Part shown: piece after piece, positions 1-8,081 of the stretch | Position numbering within the stretch: the stretch's first letter is position 1 | Layout: every line of letters starts with the position of its first letter | Origin: Clostridiales bacterium | GTDB taxonomy: Bacteria > Bacillota > Clostridia > Oscillospirales > Oscillospiraceae | DNA: 64,000 nucleotides | Assembly (NCBI GenBank): GCA_004557075.1 | Contig: SFEX01000006.1 | Location: forward strand, 1-64,000 | Direction: 5' to 3' | Made by a program: the position numbers and the translations under genes | The notes under the pieces: model-generated | Told to the model about the DNA's origin: nothing | The model's database searches: none | The model's input: the letters and a program-made list of their open reading frames with translations, nothing else

Positions 1-116
1 AGATTACCGCAGCCGAGGATATTGTCACTCTGGACGGAACGGTCAGAGCAAACAAGGGCGAGGTTGTGGATACCGTTACTACAGGAAAGGACGGTACAGC
101 AAAAGTCGAGGCCTAA
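1..116 (+). pseudogene. C-terminal fragment of a SpaA/Cna-B-like pilin
   Basis: The reading frame from base 3 to the TAA at 114-116 gives 37 residues beginning ITAAEDIVTLDG and containing GEVVDTVTT and KDGTAK. This resembles the repeat domain of the large SpaA-type isopeptide pilins carried by Clostridia conjugative elements, which normally continue with LYLGKY. Here it changes to KVEA and stops 18 bases before khpA. In most Firmicutes rpsP (ribosomal protein S16) sits at this spot, so the last codons could instead belong to rpsP, joined to element DNA near base 103. The left part is outside the window. Family resemblance is recalled, not searched. Confidence 0.45.
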
Positions 117-134
117 CAAGGAGAAGCTACCGGC

Positions 135-365
135 ATGAAAGAACTTTTGACCTATATCGTACAGAGCCTCGTTGAAAAACCCGAATAGGTCTCTGTGACC
201 GAGCGCGTTCACGGCGGCGAGACCGTATATGAAGTACGCGTAGCTGACGGAGACATGGGCAAGGTCATTGGCCGGCAGGGCAGGATCGTAAAAGAGATCC
301 GTATACTCATGCGGGCTGTCGCCCAGAGACAGGGCAAAAAGGTTTCAGTCGATATTATGGACTGA
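135..365 (+). pseudogene. khpA: KhpA, KH-domain RNA-binding protein, interrupted by an amber codon
   Basis: Translation from ATG 135 gives MKELLTYIVQSLVEKPE, then TAG at 186-188, then in the same frame VSVTERVHGGETVYEV, the KH motif GKVIGRQGRIVKEIR and the end VSVDIMD at TGA 363-365. Without the TAG the protein would be 76 residues, the usual KhpA length. The stop falls where Glu or Ala is common, so a single GAG to TAG change explains it. A GTG at 195 could restart translation inside the KH domain. KhpA works with KhpB as a small-RNA/mRNA binder affecting cell division and envelope. Its usual neighbours are rpsP before and rimM after. Confidence 0.8.
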
Positions 366-370
366 TTAAG

Positions 371-401
371 AAACCGAGGCGTAAGAGCCCCGGTTTTTTT
401 T
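371..401 (+). terminator. Terminator after khpA
   Basis: AAACCGAGG and a GC-rich CCCCGGTTT arm form a hairpin followed by eight Ts. It separates khpA from rimM, which are normally co-transcribed. Confidence 0.8.
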
Positions 402-446
402 ACTGTCCGGATAAGCTGAAACGTTAAGAAATATAATAAATGATAT

Positions 447-476
447 GAAAAGACCGCGTGAATCACGCGGTCTTTT
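447..476. terminator. Bidirectional hairpin terminator
   Basis: GAAAAGACCGCGTG and CACGCGGTCTTTTC make a near-perfect stem, with A- and T-runs on both sides. It lies just beyond the stop codon of the minus-strand MarR gene and probably terminates that gene. Confidence 0.8.
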
Positions 477-478
477 CG

Positions 479-982
479 TTATAAAGGCATATTCTGAGCC
501 TCTTCTTCAATTTTAAGGTTTGCAAGAAATTTTGATACGAGCTTTATGGCATCAAGCACCTCTCGTTGATCTGAAGACGACATTTTTGCAACTGTATTTT
601 GCATATGGCTTATAAACCGGCGCTCACCTGTATCTATCATTTTTAAAGCGAATTCAGTGGGCTCGACAAAAACGGCTCTTCTGTCCTTTGCGTTATAACT
701 GCGCTTGACCATACCACTCTCGCTGAGAGAGTCAATCATCTTGGTCATTGTTTGCCTGCTGACGTTCATAATAGATGCGAGCTGCGACATGGACATTATT
801 CTATAGTATTTGAGGTAACACAACAAGTGCGTATAGCTGGGCATAAGTTGATAATTTGCTTTAAAGAAATCTTCAAACTTTTTGCCAAGACTTTCATAGC
901 TTAAAAAAAGAAAAGACAGAAGTATCTCTTCATTCTTACCATCTAAATCTTGCTTTAAATATGTGTACTCCATTGGCGACAT
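479..982 (-). CDS. MarR-family transcriptional regulator
   Basis: This is a 167-residue winged-helix repressor-type protein. The DNA-binding part is visible around residues 55-105: YRIMSMSQLASIMNVSRQTM, then a wing with KRSYNAKDRRAVFVEPT, the MarR wing signature DxRxxxVxxT. Helical segments at both ends would form the dimer interface. The start at 982 has GAGGTAG five bases upstream. The gene is divergent from the flavin oxidoreductase at 1216 across a 233-base gap with a palindrome, so it is probably the ligand-responsive regulator of the 1216-6548 cassette. The ligand is unknown. Confidence 0.85.
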   Translation of the reverse strand: MSPMEYTYLKQDLDGKNEEILLSFLFLSYESLGKKFEDFFKANYQLMPSYTHLLCYLKYYRIMSMSQLASIMNVSRQTMTKMIDSLSESGMVKRSYNAKDRRAVFVEPTEFALKMIDTGERRFISHMQNTVAKMSSSDQREVLDAIKLVSKFLANLKIEEEAQNMPL

Positions 983-1127
983 AGATACTACCTCATGTTT
1001 GCAGTGTTGGTCGGCGCGACAGCATTGTCTTATAATAATAGCACATTGGCTGGATGTTGGTCAAGAGAAGATAATAAAAAAACTCTATTGTCGCATTTTT
1101 CACAAGAAACATACAAAAACTTTGTAC

Positions 1128-1167
1128 TGTTTAAACAATTGATTTTTCGAAAAACAGATAATAAAAT
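1128..1167 (+). promoter_or_regulatory. Promoter and candidate MarR operator of the catabolic cassette
   Basis: The perfect 10-base palindrome TGTTTAAACA (1128-1137) lies directly before a sigma-A-like promoter, TTGATT (1139-1144), 17-base spacer, TAAAAT (1162-1167). A second TAAACAA half-site occurs near 1180. The layout suits repression by the divergent MarR protein; this is inference. Confidence 0.5.
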
Positions 1168-1215
1168 AAGTATACAATCTAAACAACGAACAAATAAGCA
1201 CTCAGGAGGAAAGAC

Positions 1216-3207
1216 ATGAAAAAACAGAACAAACCGTTCCCGCATCTTCTTGCTCCGGGCAAGATAGGCAACCTTCAGCTGAAGAACAGAGTGGTAATGG
1301 GGCCGACCGAAACGCTTTATGCGTCAAGCGACGGCGAGATCACCGATAAGATCATTGACTACTATGTTGAGCGCGCACGCGGAGGCTGCGGACTTATTAC
1401 CGTCCATTCCGCACAGGGTGCGACCAAGGTAGATAAAATCGATCCGTATCCCGGCTCGATTCGCGTTGATGACAACATGTATGTTCCCATGATGGCGGAG
1501 CTCACCGAGGCAATACACCGCGCAGGTGCAAAGTGCACTATAAACGTCTCCACCGGCGGCGGCGCACAGTCTCTCGGTTTCCCGTACGATAAGGGAAGTC
1601 AGGGAGTATACAATGAGACTCGGGTAGCTCCCGGAACCTTGAAGTCACGCTTCGTCGGCGCTCCTGTTCGCCCGCTGACCAAAGAGGAGATCAAGACCAT
1701 GATCGACTGCTTCGGCTACAGCTGCCTCAACTGCAAGCGTGCAGGCTTCGACGCTGTTACCATACATGCGATCGGAGGATATCTCATTTCCGAATTTCTC
1801 ACTCCGTGGTTCAACAACCGTACCGACGAGTACGGCGGCTCACTTGAAAACCGCTACCGCCTCCTGCACGAGCTGATCCTCGACATTCAGGCCAAATGCG
1901 GCAAGGACTTTCCGATCATCGTTCGCTGGTCAGTTGACGAATTCCTTGGCGATGCCGGCCGCGGCATAGAGGAATCAAAGATACTCGCAAAGTGGATGGA
2001 AGAGGACGGAGTTGCGGCGCTCGACTGCGAGGCTGCGGTATTTGAGACGGTCGAGTGGATGATCCCGACCATTTATCAGCCCAAGGCTACGCTCGCTTAC
2101 CTTGCAAAGGAAATTAAAGATGTCGTCAGCATTCCCGTCTTTGCTCAGGGAAGAATTTTCGATGCAGAGGTCGCCGAGAATGTTATCGCAAGCGGTCAGG
2201 CAGACTTCGTATCGCTCTCACGCGAGTGGATAGTTGAGCCCAATTTTGTTAAGAAGATAGAAAAGGGCGATCTTGACGGTATCCGCAAGTGCCTCAACTG
2301 CAACTACTGCATAGGCAAGCGCATATTTGCTCAGATGCCGCTGCGCTGCACATTCAACCCCATCGCCGGCCGTGAAAGCCGTTTCCCGAAGGGTAGCGTC
2401 GGCAAGGCGGAGGTAAAGAAGAATGTTGCGATAATAGGCGCAGGTCCTGCCGGCCTGGAGGCAGCATATATTGCGGGACAGCGTGGCCACAGTGTTACTG
2501 TCTACGAAGCCAGTGACAGGCTCTGCGGCGGCCAGCTGCGTATGGCGTCCAGCTCTCCCTGCAAGGATATTTTACAGCATGTTCCCGAATTTTTCAAGGT
2601 TCAGCTTGAGCGTATGGACAACGTTGAAATAAAGCTCAACACACCCGTGACCGAATCTAACGTAGGTGACCTCAACGCTGACTATGTTCTGCTTGCCACC
2701 GGCGCCACTCCTCTCGTTCTGCCGATCCCGGGTATAGAGAAGGCTAAAATCGCTCAGGACGTGCTTCTGCACAAGGCAGAGGTAAGCGGCAATGTTGTTA
2801 TCTGCGGCGGCGGCCAGGTAGGCGTCGAGACTGCCCTGGAGCTGCTTGAACGCGGCCATAAGGTGAGCATAGTGGAAATGCTGCCTGACCTCATCCTCAA
2901 GGAAGAGCTTATGACCCGTATAGTCATGATGAAGAAGCTCGCAGATGCTGAGGTTCCTGTATACTGCCGGCACAAGGTATCCCGCTTCACCGACGGCGCC
3001 GTTGAAATTGAAGATATGCAGACCGGTGAGAAGAAGCTTCTTGCCTGCGGTGATGCCGTCATCGCTTTCGGCACAAAGTCAGACAACAAGCTTTACGACA
3101 TGCTCAGCGAGCGCTTCGACGAGGTTCGCATCATCGGCGATGCGCAGACTCCCGATACCATCACTACCGCAATACACGACGGCTTCTTTGCCGCTCTTGA
3201 CATCTGA
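1216..3207 (+). CDS. NADH:flavin oxidoreductase, BaiCD/dienoyl-CoA reductase type
   Basis: The 663 residues match the three-part architecture of the old-yellow-enzyme reductases that include BaiCD and 2,4-dienoyl-CoA reductase. A TIM-barrel FMN domain (about 10-350) ends in the signature NNRTDEYGGSLENR. A 4Fe-4S cluster motif has C359, C362, C365 and C378. An FAD site starts near 403 (IGAGPAG) and an NAD(P) site near 527 (CGGGQVG). Such enzymes reduce or form C=C bonds conjugated to a carbonyl. The substrate-binding pair is odd: where relatives have H-x-x-N/H before GYL, this protein has H184-A-I-G187. GGAGGAAAG lies upstream. It is the first gene of a four-gene cassette. Confidence 0.85.
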   Translation: MKKQNKPFPHLLAPGKIGNLQLKNRVVMGPTETLYASSDGEITDKIIDYYVERARGGCGLITVHSAQGATKVDKIDPYPGSIRVDDNMYVPMMAELTEAIHRAGAKCTINVSTGGGAQSLGFPYDKGSQGVYNETRVAPGTLKSRFVGAPVRPLTKEEIKTMIDCFGYSCLNCKRAGFDAVTIHAIGGYLISEFLTPWFNNRTDEYGGSLENRYRLLHELILDIQAKCGKDFPIIVRWSVDEFLGDAGRGIEESKILAKWMEEDGVAALDCEAAVFETVEWMIPTIYQPKATLAYLAKEIKDVVSIPVFAQGRIFDAEVAENVIASGQADFVSLSREWIVEPNFVKKIEKGDLDGIRKCLNCNYCIGKRIFAQMPLRCTFNPIAGRESRFPKGSVGKAEVKKNVAIIGAGPAGLEAAYIAGQRGHSVTVYEASDRLCGGQLRMASSSPCKDILQHVPEFFKVQLERMDNVEIKLNTPVTESNVGDLNADYVLLATGATPLVLPIPGIEKAKIAQDVLLHKAEVSGNVVICGGGQVGVETALELLERGHKVSIVEMLPDLILKEELMTRIVMMKKLADAEVPVYCRHKVSRFTDGAVEIEDMQTGEKKLLACGDAVIAFGTKSDNKLYDMLSERFDEVRIIGDAQTPDTITTAIHDGFFAALDI

Positions 3208-3270
3208 ATTAATTATTCCGGCCGAATAATTACATAACGAATAATAAAATAAAAACTTAGGAGGTTTACA

Positions 3271-4275
3271 ATGGCAACTAATCTTCATCAGGTAAAACGC
3301 GGATATGCAGATCTGAAGCGTTCAGGCACCCAAATGTATTATGAGAGGATGGGTCACGGTGATCCTGTAATACTTATCCATCAGTGCTGGTGGAACAATT
3401 TTGAGTTTGAGGGCGTAATCCCCATGCTCGCGAAGGAGTATACGATATACTCTCCCGATTCCCTCGGCTTCGGTTTCTCTCCCGCAGCGCCCCAGTGGTT
3501 TGAATTCACCGACTTTACCGACAGCTTCGTTGATTTTATGGATGCGCTTGGCATAAAGAAAGCAAGCTTTGTCGGACAGCATTCCGGTTCTTTGATCATG
3601 GCAGACCTTGCTGCAAGATATCCCGACAGAGTAGATAAGCTTATTTTCGGCGGCCTTGCAATCTATGAAGACAGCCTCCGCAAGGAGAAAGCGGCCAGAA
3701 GAGACATGATTGGCGGCAACAAAATGCCGTATACGAAGAGTCTCCGTCCCGGCGACCTCATCGGCCTTGAGTCTGGTCTGCTTCAGCGCAAAGAGGATGG
3801 TTCGCATATGGTGGCTTATTGGACTGAGCAGTATCGCGAGAATACCGACAGTAAGTTCGAGTATATCCAGCGTGCTGCAATAGCAAATCTTCTTCACTAT
3901 GATAAAGGCGGCAGAGATATGATAAATGCGCTGCTTACCTTTGACCTTGAGCGCGTTCTCCCCAAGGTAACGCAGCCGTCCCTCCAGCTCGTAGGCGACA
4001 GAGACTGCGTGAAGCCTCCTCTGTTCAAGACTATCAAGGAAGCGGCCGATGAGCTCGGCTCGAAGATAAACAAGATCAAGATCGTAGAAGGGGCCGGCAT
4101 AATGGGCTTCCTCGACTATCCTTTTGAGTTTGCAGAGGCAATCCTCGGCTTCCTGCGCGATCCTGAGGGATATGTCGGAACCGAAGGCAGAGCGCTTGAA
4201 AGAGCTATGAAGGAATACCTTGTTCCCGACTTTGATTCCCTGGTCTTTGAAGATAAGAACGTTTATATTGACTGA
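3271..4275 (+). CDS. Alpha/beta-hydrolase-fold protein with a degenerate catalytic triad
   Basis: The 334 residues show the fold: strand and oxyanion region VILIHQCWW (33-41), YSPDSLGFGFS (60-70), and the nucleophile elbow VGQHSGSL (101-108) before LAARYPDRVDKL. Aligned on that helix, the nucleophile position is H104, not Ser; the family motif GxSxG is shifted. The usual acid survives in GDRDCVKPP, but the usual GAGH is GAGIMGFLDYP, so the catalytic His also appears lost. It may be a hydratase, C-C lyase or binding protein rather than an ordinary esterase. AGGAGG precedes the start. It is co-directional with the oxidoreductase, 63 bases downstream. Confidence 0.8.
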   Translation: MATNLHQVKRGYADLKRSGTQMYYERMGHGDPVILIHQCWWNNFEFEGVIPMLAKEYTIYSPDSLGFGFSPAAPQWFEFTDFTDSFVDFMDALGIKKASFVGQHSGSLIMADLAARYPDRVDKLIFGGLAIYEDSLRKEKAARRDMIGGNKMPYTKSLRPGDLIGLESGLLQRKEDGSHMVAYWTEQYRENTDSKFEYIQRAAIANLLHYDKGGRDMINALLTFDLERVLPKVTQPSLQLVGDRDCVKPPLFKTIKEAADELGSKINKIKIVEGAGIMGFLDYPFEFAEAILGFLRDPEGYVGTEGRALERAMKEYLVPDFDSLVFEDKNVYID

Positions 4276-4288
4276 TCAGATACTTAAT

Positions 4289-4321
4289 ATGCATCGGCCG
4301 CTTTTTTGCGGTCGATGCATA
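4289..4321 (+). promoter_or_regulatory. Intercistronic hairpin
   Basis: TATGCATCG and CGATGCATA arms with GC-rich inner pairs form a strong hairpin between the hydrolase and VOC genes. No T-run follows, so mRNA stabilisation or partial attenuation is more likely than full termination. Confidence 0.5.
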
Positions 4322-4338
4322 ATAGAAAGAGGTGCAAT

Positions 4339-5259
4339 ATGACCGACAATGGAATTAAACGTATTTGCGTAAGCGTGACCGATCTCAACAAAAGTACGTC
4401 GTTCTTCGTTGAAGAGATGGAGCTGGAAAAGGTGTGCTCCGGAACGATGAATAAAGATGACGTTCAAATTATGTACGGGTTGGAAAACTGCGAGGCAAGT
4501 TATGTCATGCTTAAGAATAAAGAGCAGCCGACGCTTCTTCAGCTGATAGAGTTTTCAGCAAAAACAGGAAAGTGCAGCAGAGACGGCCGCCCAAGCTGGG
4601 ATTACGGATATTACGATGTTGCATTCAGAACGAAAGACAATACAAAAGAAAAAGAACGCTTCGCAAACCTTGGCTTCGATTATTATTGCCCGCCGACAAG
4701 GTATGTTGCAGATTGGATAGGGCTTGATGTTCTTGAGGCTGTGCTGAAGGGCCCGGATTCAATGCCAATGGCGTTAATTGAGCGCCTGCGCGAGCCTATC
4801 CCCGTATTTGACGGCAGATTTTCAATTTTCACTGATTGTGCGATTACCGTAAAAGATGGAGATGAGGCAACACGCTTTTATTCGGACACGCTCGGCATGA
4901 AAAAGATATTTGATCAGGTACTGCCTGACGGCCTCGTTGACGAGATCGTGTCTGTGCCGAAGGGAACGCATACAAGAATGCTGATGTTTTCCGGAGGCAA
5001 TACCCCCATAACCGAATGCCTCGAATACTCCCTCAAGGGAAAACCCATGTGTGATACCGCAAAACCGGAGAATGCGGGGATATTTGCCGTATCATATGAG
5101 GTTGAGGATATATATGATGTTTTAAATAAAGCTGAGGCAAATGGCTTTGAAACGCTGCGTGTTGCGTCGGAGATCGGTATGAAACCGTATGGCAAAATCC
5201 TCTCTGCGTTTATAAACGGTCCTTCCGATATACCGATTGAGGTATATCAGATACTGTAA
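4339..5259 (+). CDS. VOC (glyoxalase/bleomycin-resistance fold) two-domain protein
   Basis: This 306-residue protein has two VOC modules. The first starts at GIKRICVSVTDLNKSTSFF; the second near residue 165 with FTDCAITVKDGDEATRFY and LGMKKIF. Two-module VOC proteins include ring-cleaving dioxygenases, epimerases and isomerases. The His metal ligand usually found on the first strand of each module is not seen (RIC and CAI instead), so ordinary metal chemistry is doubtful. The start was placed at ATG 4339 because AGAGGTG lies just upstream. It sits between the hydrolase and the transporter and is probably part of the same pathway. Confidence 0.75.
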   Translation: MTDNGIKRICVSVTDLNKSTSFFVEEMELEKVCSGTMNKDDVQIMYGLENCEASYVMLKNKEQPTLLQLIEFSAKTGKCSRDGRPSWDYGYYDVAFRTKDNTKEKERFANLGFDYYCPPTRYVADWIGLDVLEAVLKGPDSMPMALIERLREPIPVFDGRFSIFTDCAITVKDGDEATRFYSDTLGMKKIFDQVLPDGLVDEIVSVPKGTHTRMLMFSGGNTPITECLEYSLKGKPMCDTAKPENAGIFAVSYEVEDIYDVLNKAEANGFETLRVASEIGMKPYGKILSAFINGPSDIPIEVYQIL

Positions 5260-5273
5260 AGGAGTTTTATTTT

Positions 5274-6548
5274 ATGATTAATAATACATCCGAGAAAAAG
5301 CGCTTTTACGGCTGGACTATAGTTGTTTCACTGTGGATAATTTATTTCCTGAATGTCGGCTTCCCGATGTATGGAGGTCAGACGGTGAACACCTTTATGG
5401 CTGATGAAATGGGCTTTAAAAGAACAATACTCGGATTAGCTTTCTCTCTCTTCAATCTTTTTCAGGGATTGCCCGGACCTATAATTGGCTACACTATTCA
5501 GAAAAAAGGTGCCAGATTCAGTATAGCGTTGGGATCAATACTGATTTTGGTCTCGGCAATAATGATGGGATATGTGGTCAAGTCGCAGTGGCTATTCCTG
5601 CTGACGTTCGGTGTTATAGCCGGTGTAGGCGTCGGCTTCGGAACTGTTGTTCCGGTTCAAACCACAGTTACTCAGTGGTTTGACAGAAAACGCTCTCGTG
5701 CGATGGCAATTACGCTGACTGCCTCCGGATTCGGCGGTTTTGTTGCGGCTCCTCTGCTGACAAAAGTTCTGTCAGGCACCGGTAAGTGGAATAACTGCTG
5801 GCTCGTAGTGGCAGCGGCGGCCTTGATAGCGCTTCTCATAGACCTTATAATGGTCAAAAACAAGCCTGCCGATATAGGGCAGATTCCCGACGGTACGTCG
5901 TTTAGCGAAGAGAAAGAGACTAAGTCCAACAAAAAAGCAGTCTCGTATATACCGTATAGTACCAAGGACGAATGGACGGTAAAGGAAGCGCTTAAGAACT
6001 CAAAGTGCTGGCTGACACTGCTTGCGGCAATAGGACTTTATATTCCGTACATGATGCTTATCAGCCATGGAATTGCATGCCTTGGAGACCACGGGATATC
6101 CGCAGCAACTGCGGCATTCTCCATAAGCCTTATTACAGCGACGAGCATAGCCGGACGTCTTTTGGGCGGCGAGCTGTGCAACCGTATGCCCGCACGCTTC
6201 GTTTGGGCGGGATCTCTTGTTGTACTCCTTTTGGGATCCGTATTTTTGATGACAGCAACTGGAGTGGTCGGCATGGTGCTCTATGCTGTTTGCACCGGAA
6301 TCGGTTTCGGCGCCTCCTTCGTGTGCATGCCGGTCGTATTCTCAAGCTATTTTGGAGCGAAAATTTACAGCAGACTGTTTGGAACGCTGTTCCCCATAAT
6401 CACCATATGCTCTTCGATATCCCCGACGCTTGCCGGATATCTTTTCGATGCCAGCGGCAGCTATACATCGGGCTTTATTATGATAATTGCATTCAATGTG
6501 ATCGGAATTGTCGCAAGCCTGCTGAATACTCCTCCCCAAAAACAGTAA
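5274..6548 (+). CDS. MFS transporter, OFA (oxalate/formate antiporter)-like
   Basis: The 424-residue protein has about 12 hydrophobic segments. It opens with FYGWTIVVSLWIIYFLNVGFP, typical of OFA-type MFS carriers, and has an MFS loop 2-3 (GYTIQKKGAR) and a central cytoplasmic loop near residues 205-240. It follows the VOC gene by 14 bases with AAAGGAG before the start. As the only membrane protein of the cassette it likely imports the substrate or exports the product of the oxidoreductase/hydrolase/VOC steps. The substrate cannot be read from sequence. Confidence 0.85.
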   Translation: MINNTSEKKRFYGWTIVVSLWIIYFLNVGFPMYGGQTVNTFMADEMGFKRTILGLAFSLFNLFQGLPGPIIGYTIQKKGARFSIALGSILILVSAIMMGYVVKSQWLFLLTFGVIAGVGVGFGTVVPVQTTVTQWFDRKRSRAMAITLTASGFGGFVAAPLLTKVLSGTGKWNNCWLVVAAAALIALLIDLIMVKNKPADIGQIPDGTSFSEEKETKSNKKAVSYIPYSTKDEWTVKEALKNSKCWLTLLAAIGLYIPYMMLISHGIACLGDHGISAATAAFSISLITATSIAGRLLGGELCNRMPARFVWAGSLVVLLLGSVFLMTATGVVGMVLYAVCTGIGFGASFVCMPVVFSSYFGAKIYSRLFGTLFPIITICSSISPTLAGYLFDASGSYTSGFIMIIAFNVIGIVASLLNTPPQKQ

Positions 6549-6564
6549 ACCGTATATAACCCCG

Positions 6565-6599
6565 ATACCGGCGTTTTGAAAAAACGCCGGTATTTCTTT
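6565..6599 (+). terminator. Terminator of the catabolic cassette
   Basis: GATACCGGCGTTTT and AAAACGCCGGTATTTCTTT form a strong hairpin with a T-rich tail 17 bases after the MFS stop codon. It marks the 3' end of the cassette. Confidence 0.8.
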
Positions 6600-6720
6600 G
6601 CCGATCTAATCAATAGAGACACAACGGGCTCAGCGGCTGCTTATACGAAATGCAGCTTTTTCTTGTTAAACCGCGTCCTTTGTGTTAAATTATACGATGA
6701 ATAAGTATGGAGGTTTTTAC

Positions 6721-7210
6721 ATGGAAAAGCAGCAGTATATCGAAGCGGGCAAAATCGTGAATACACACGGCGTGCGCGGCGAGGTCAAGATCCAGGTATG
6801 GCTTGACAGTCCGGAGTTCATGCGCCGTTTTAAGACTTTATATATCGACTCAAAGCCGGTCAGGCTCCTCTCATCGCGCGAGCATAAGGGCTTTCTTTAT
6901 AGCCATGCTTGAGGGCGTGGAGGACATAAACGCGGCCATGAGCCTGAAGAATAAGACCGTTTACATCGACCGCGCGGATGCAAAGCTCAGAAAGGGCGAA
7001 TACTTCCTGTGCGATATCATCGGCTCGCGCGTCGAGACCGAAAACGGCGAGCTTGTCGGCACGCTTGAGGATATCCTCGAAACGCCGGCGTCGTCTGTTT
7101 ACATCGTGCGCGGCGAAGCAGAGCACATGATCCCGGCGGTCCCGGAATTCGTGCTCAAAACCGATGCCGAAAACGGGATAATAACCGTGCGACTGATAGA
7201 AGGCATGTAA
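6721..7210 (+). pseudogene. rimM: RimM, ribosome maturation factor, frameshifted
   Basis: The start frame reads MEKQQYIEAGKIVNTHGVRG to EHKGFLYSHA and stops at 6910-6912. The remainder of RimM, from MLEGVEDINAAMSL to ITVRLIEGM (TGA... TAA at 7208-7210), is in the next frame. Removing one base near 6899-6903 (TTTATAG) restores a 163-residue protein with the N-terminal RimM domain and C-terminal PRC barrel, the normal length. RimM binds S19 during 30S head assembly. GGAGG lies before ATG 6721. The lesion is either a real indel or a sequencing/assembly error. Confidence 0.85.
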
Positions 7211-7249
7211 TATATTATGTTAACTGACGATAAGGAGAGCTTCCCCGGA

Positions 7250-7690
7250 ATGAGAATAGATATAATGACGCTGTTCCCGGATACGATGAATGCGATAATG
7301 CATGAAAGCATCCTCGGACGGGCGGCGAAAAAGGGGATAATCGAGATAAATTGCGTGCAGATACGCGATTATACGGAAAATAAGCAGTGCCAGGTAGACG
7401 ACTATCCGTATGGCGGCGGCTGGGGCTGCGTTATGATGGCGCAGCCGCTCAAGTCCTGCCTTGATGATATTATGTCAACCACACAGGGCAAGCGCAGCCG
7501 CGTTATCTACATGTCGCCACAGGGCAAGCCATACGATCAGGCGACGGCAAGAAGGCTTAAAAACGACTATGACCATCTCGTGCTCGTATGCGGCCATTAT
7601 GAGGGCATAGACGAGCGCTTTATCGAGCAGTGCCTTTTTACTCCGCTTTTTCAAAGCGTCGAAAAAGTCCTCGTTAGGGGGAACCCCTAA
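7250..7690 (+). pseudogene. trmD: TrmD, tRNA m1G37 methyltransferase, 3' truncated
   Basis: From ATG 7250 (AAGGAGAG upstream) the protein reads MRIDIMTLFPDTM, then VDDYPYGGGWGC and the SAM-site motif VCGHYEGIDER. It is genuine TrmD to about 7631 (FIEQC). It then changes to LFTPLFQSVEKVLVRGNP and stops at 7690, inside DNA that leads into mobC. About 95-110 C-terminal residues are missing, including the rest of the trefoil knot (the GGELP segment) and the helical tRNA-binding domain. TrmD is normally essential, so a complete copy should exist elsewhere if this join is real. Confidence 0.85.
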
Positions 7691-7742
7691 TACCCCGTGC
7701 AAGAAGCACCACACATTTCAGAAGAAAGGATGAAATCCATTT

Positions 7743-8081
7743 ATGAAAAGAACGATCAAGAAGCAGTTTTGGTTTTCCCGTGACGAAGCGCAGGACTTGC
7801 AGAAGAAAGCCAAGAAAACCTGCCTCTCCGAAGCGGCGCTCGTCCGTCTGTTGCTCCGTGGTTATGAGCCGAAGGAGAAGCCCGACGACCGTTTCTACGG
7901 TGTGATGCGGGAGTTCTCCGCCATCGGCAATAATATTCATCAAATCTCCGTAAAGGCAAACGCTCTCGGCTTCATTGATACGCAGAAGCTGAACAGTGAG
8001 TTGGATCGCCTGCACAAGTTTCAGGCAGATATGTAGCGTCAGTTTCTCCGCCCCGGCGAGAGCAACCTGAAATGGCAGTAA
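7743..8081 (+). pseudogene. MobC-like relaxosome protein with an in-frame amber codon
   Basis: The protein starts MKRTIKKQFWFSRDEAQDLQ, a ribbon-helix-helix-like start typical of Firmicute MobC proteins, and runs to LHKFQADM with TAG at 8034-8036. The same frame continues RQFLRPGESNLKWQ to TAA 8079-8081, the expected family C-terminus. The lost residue is probably Glu (GAG to TAG). Only the last 15 residues are lost, so partial function is possible. GAAAGGATG lies upstream. Its restored stop overlaps the relaxase start, the usual coupled arrangement. MobC helps open DNA at oriT. Confidence 0.7.

Noticed and set aside
209..466. Minus-strand open frame of 85 codons over khpA
   Set aside because: It is antisense to the KH domain, crosses khpA's terminator and has no recognisable motif.
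7475..7714. Minus-strand frame over the trmD/mobC junction as an element gene
   Set aside because: Most of it is antisense to genuine trmD, so it cannot be an independent ancestral gene.
135..8081. Reassigned TAG codon (amber as Glu/Gln or pyrrolysine) to explain the khpA and mobC stops
   Set aside because: RF1 is intact, several genes here (feoA, dtxR) end in TAG at the expected family length, and no CTA-anticodon tRNA is in the window. Simple nonsense mutations explain both cases.
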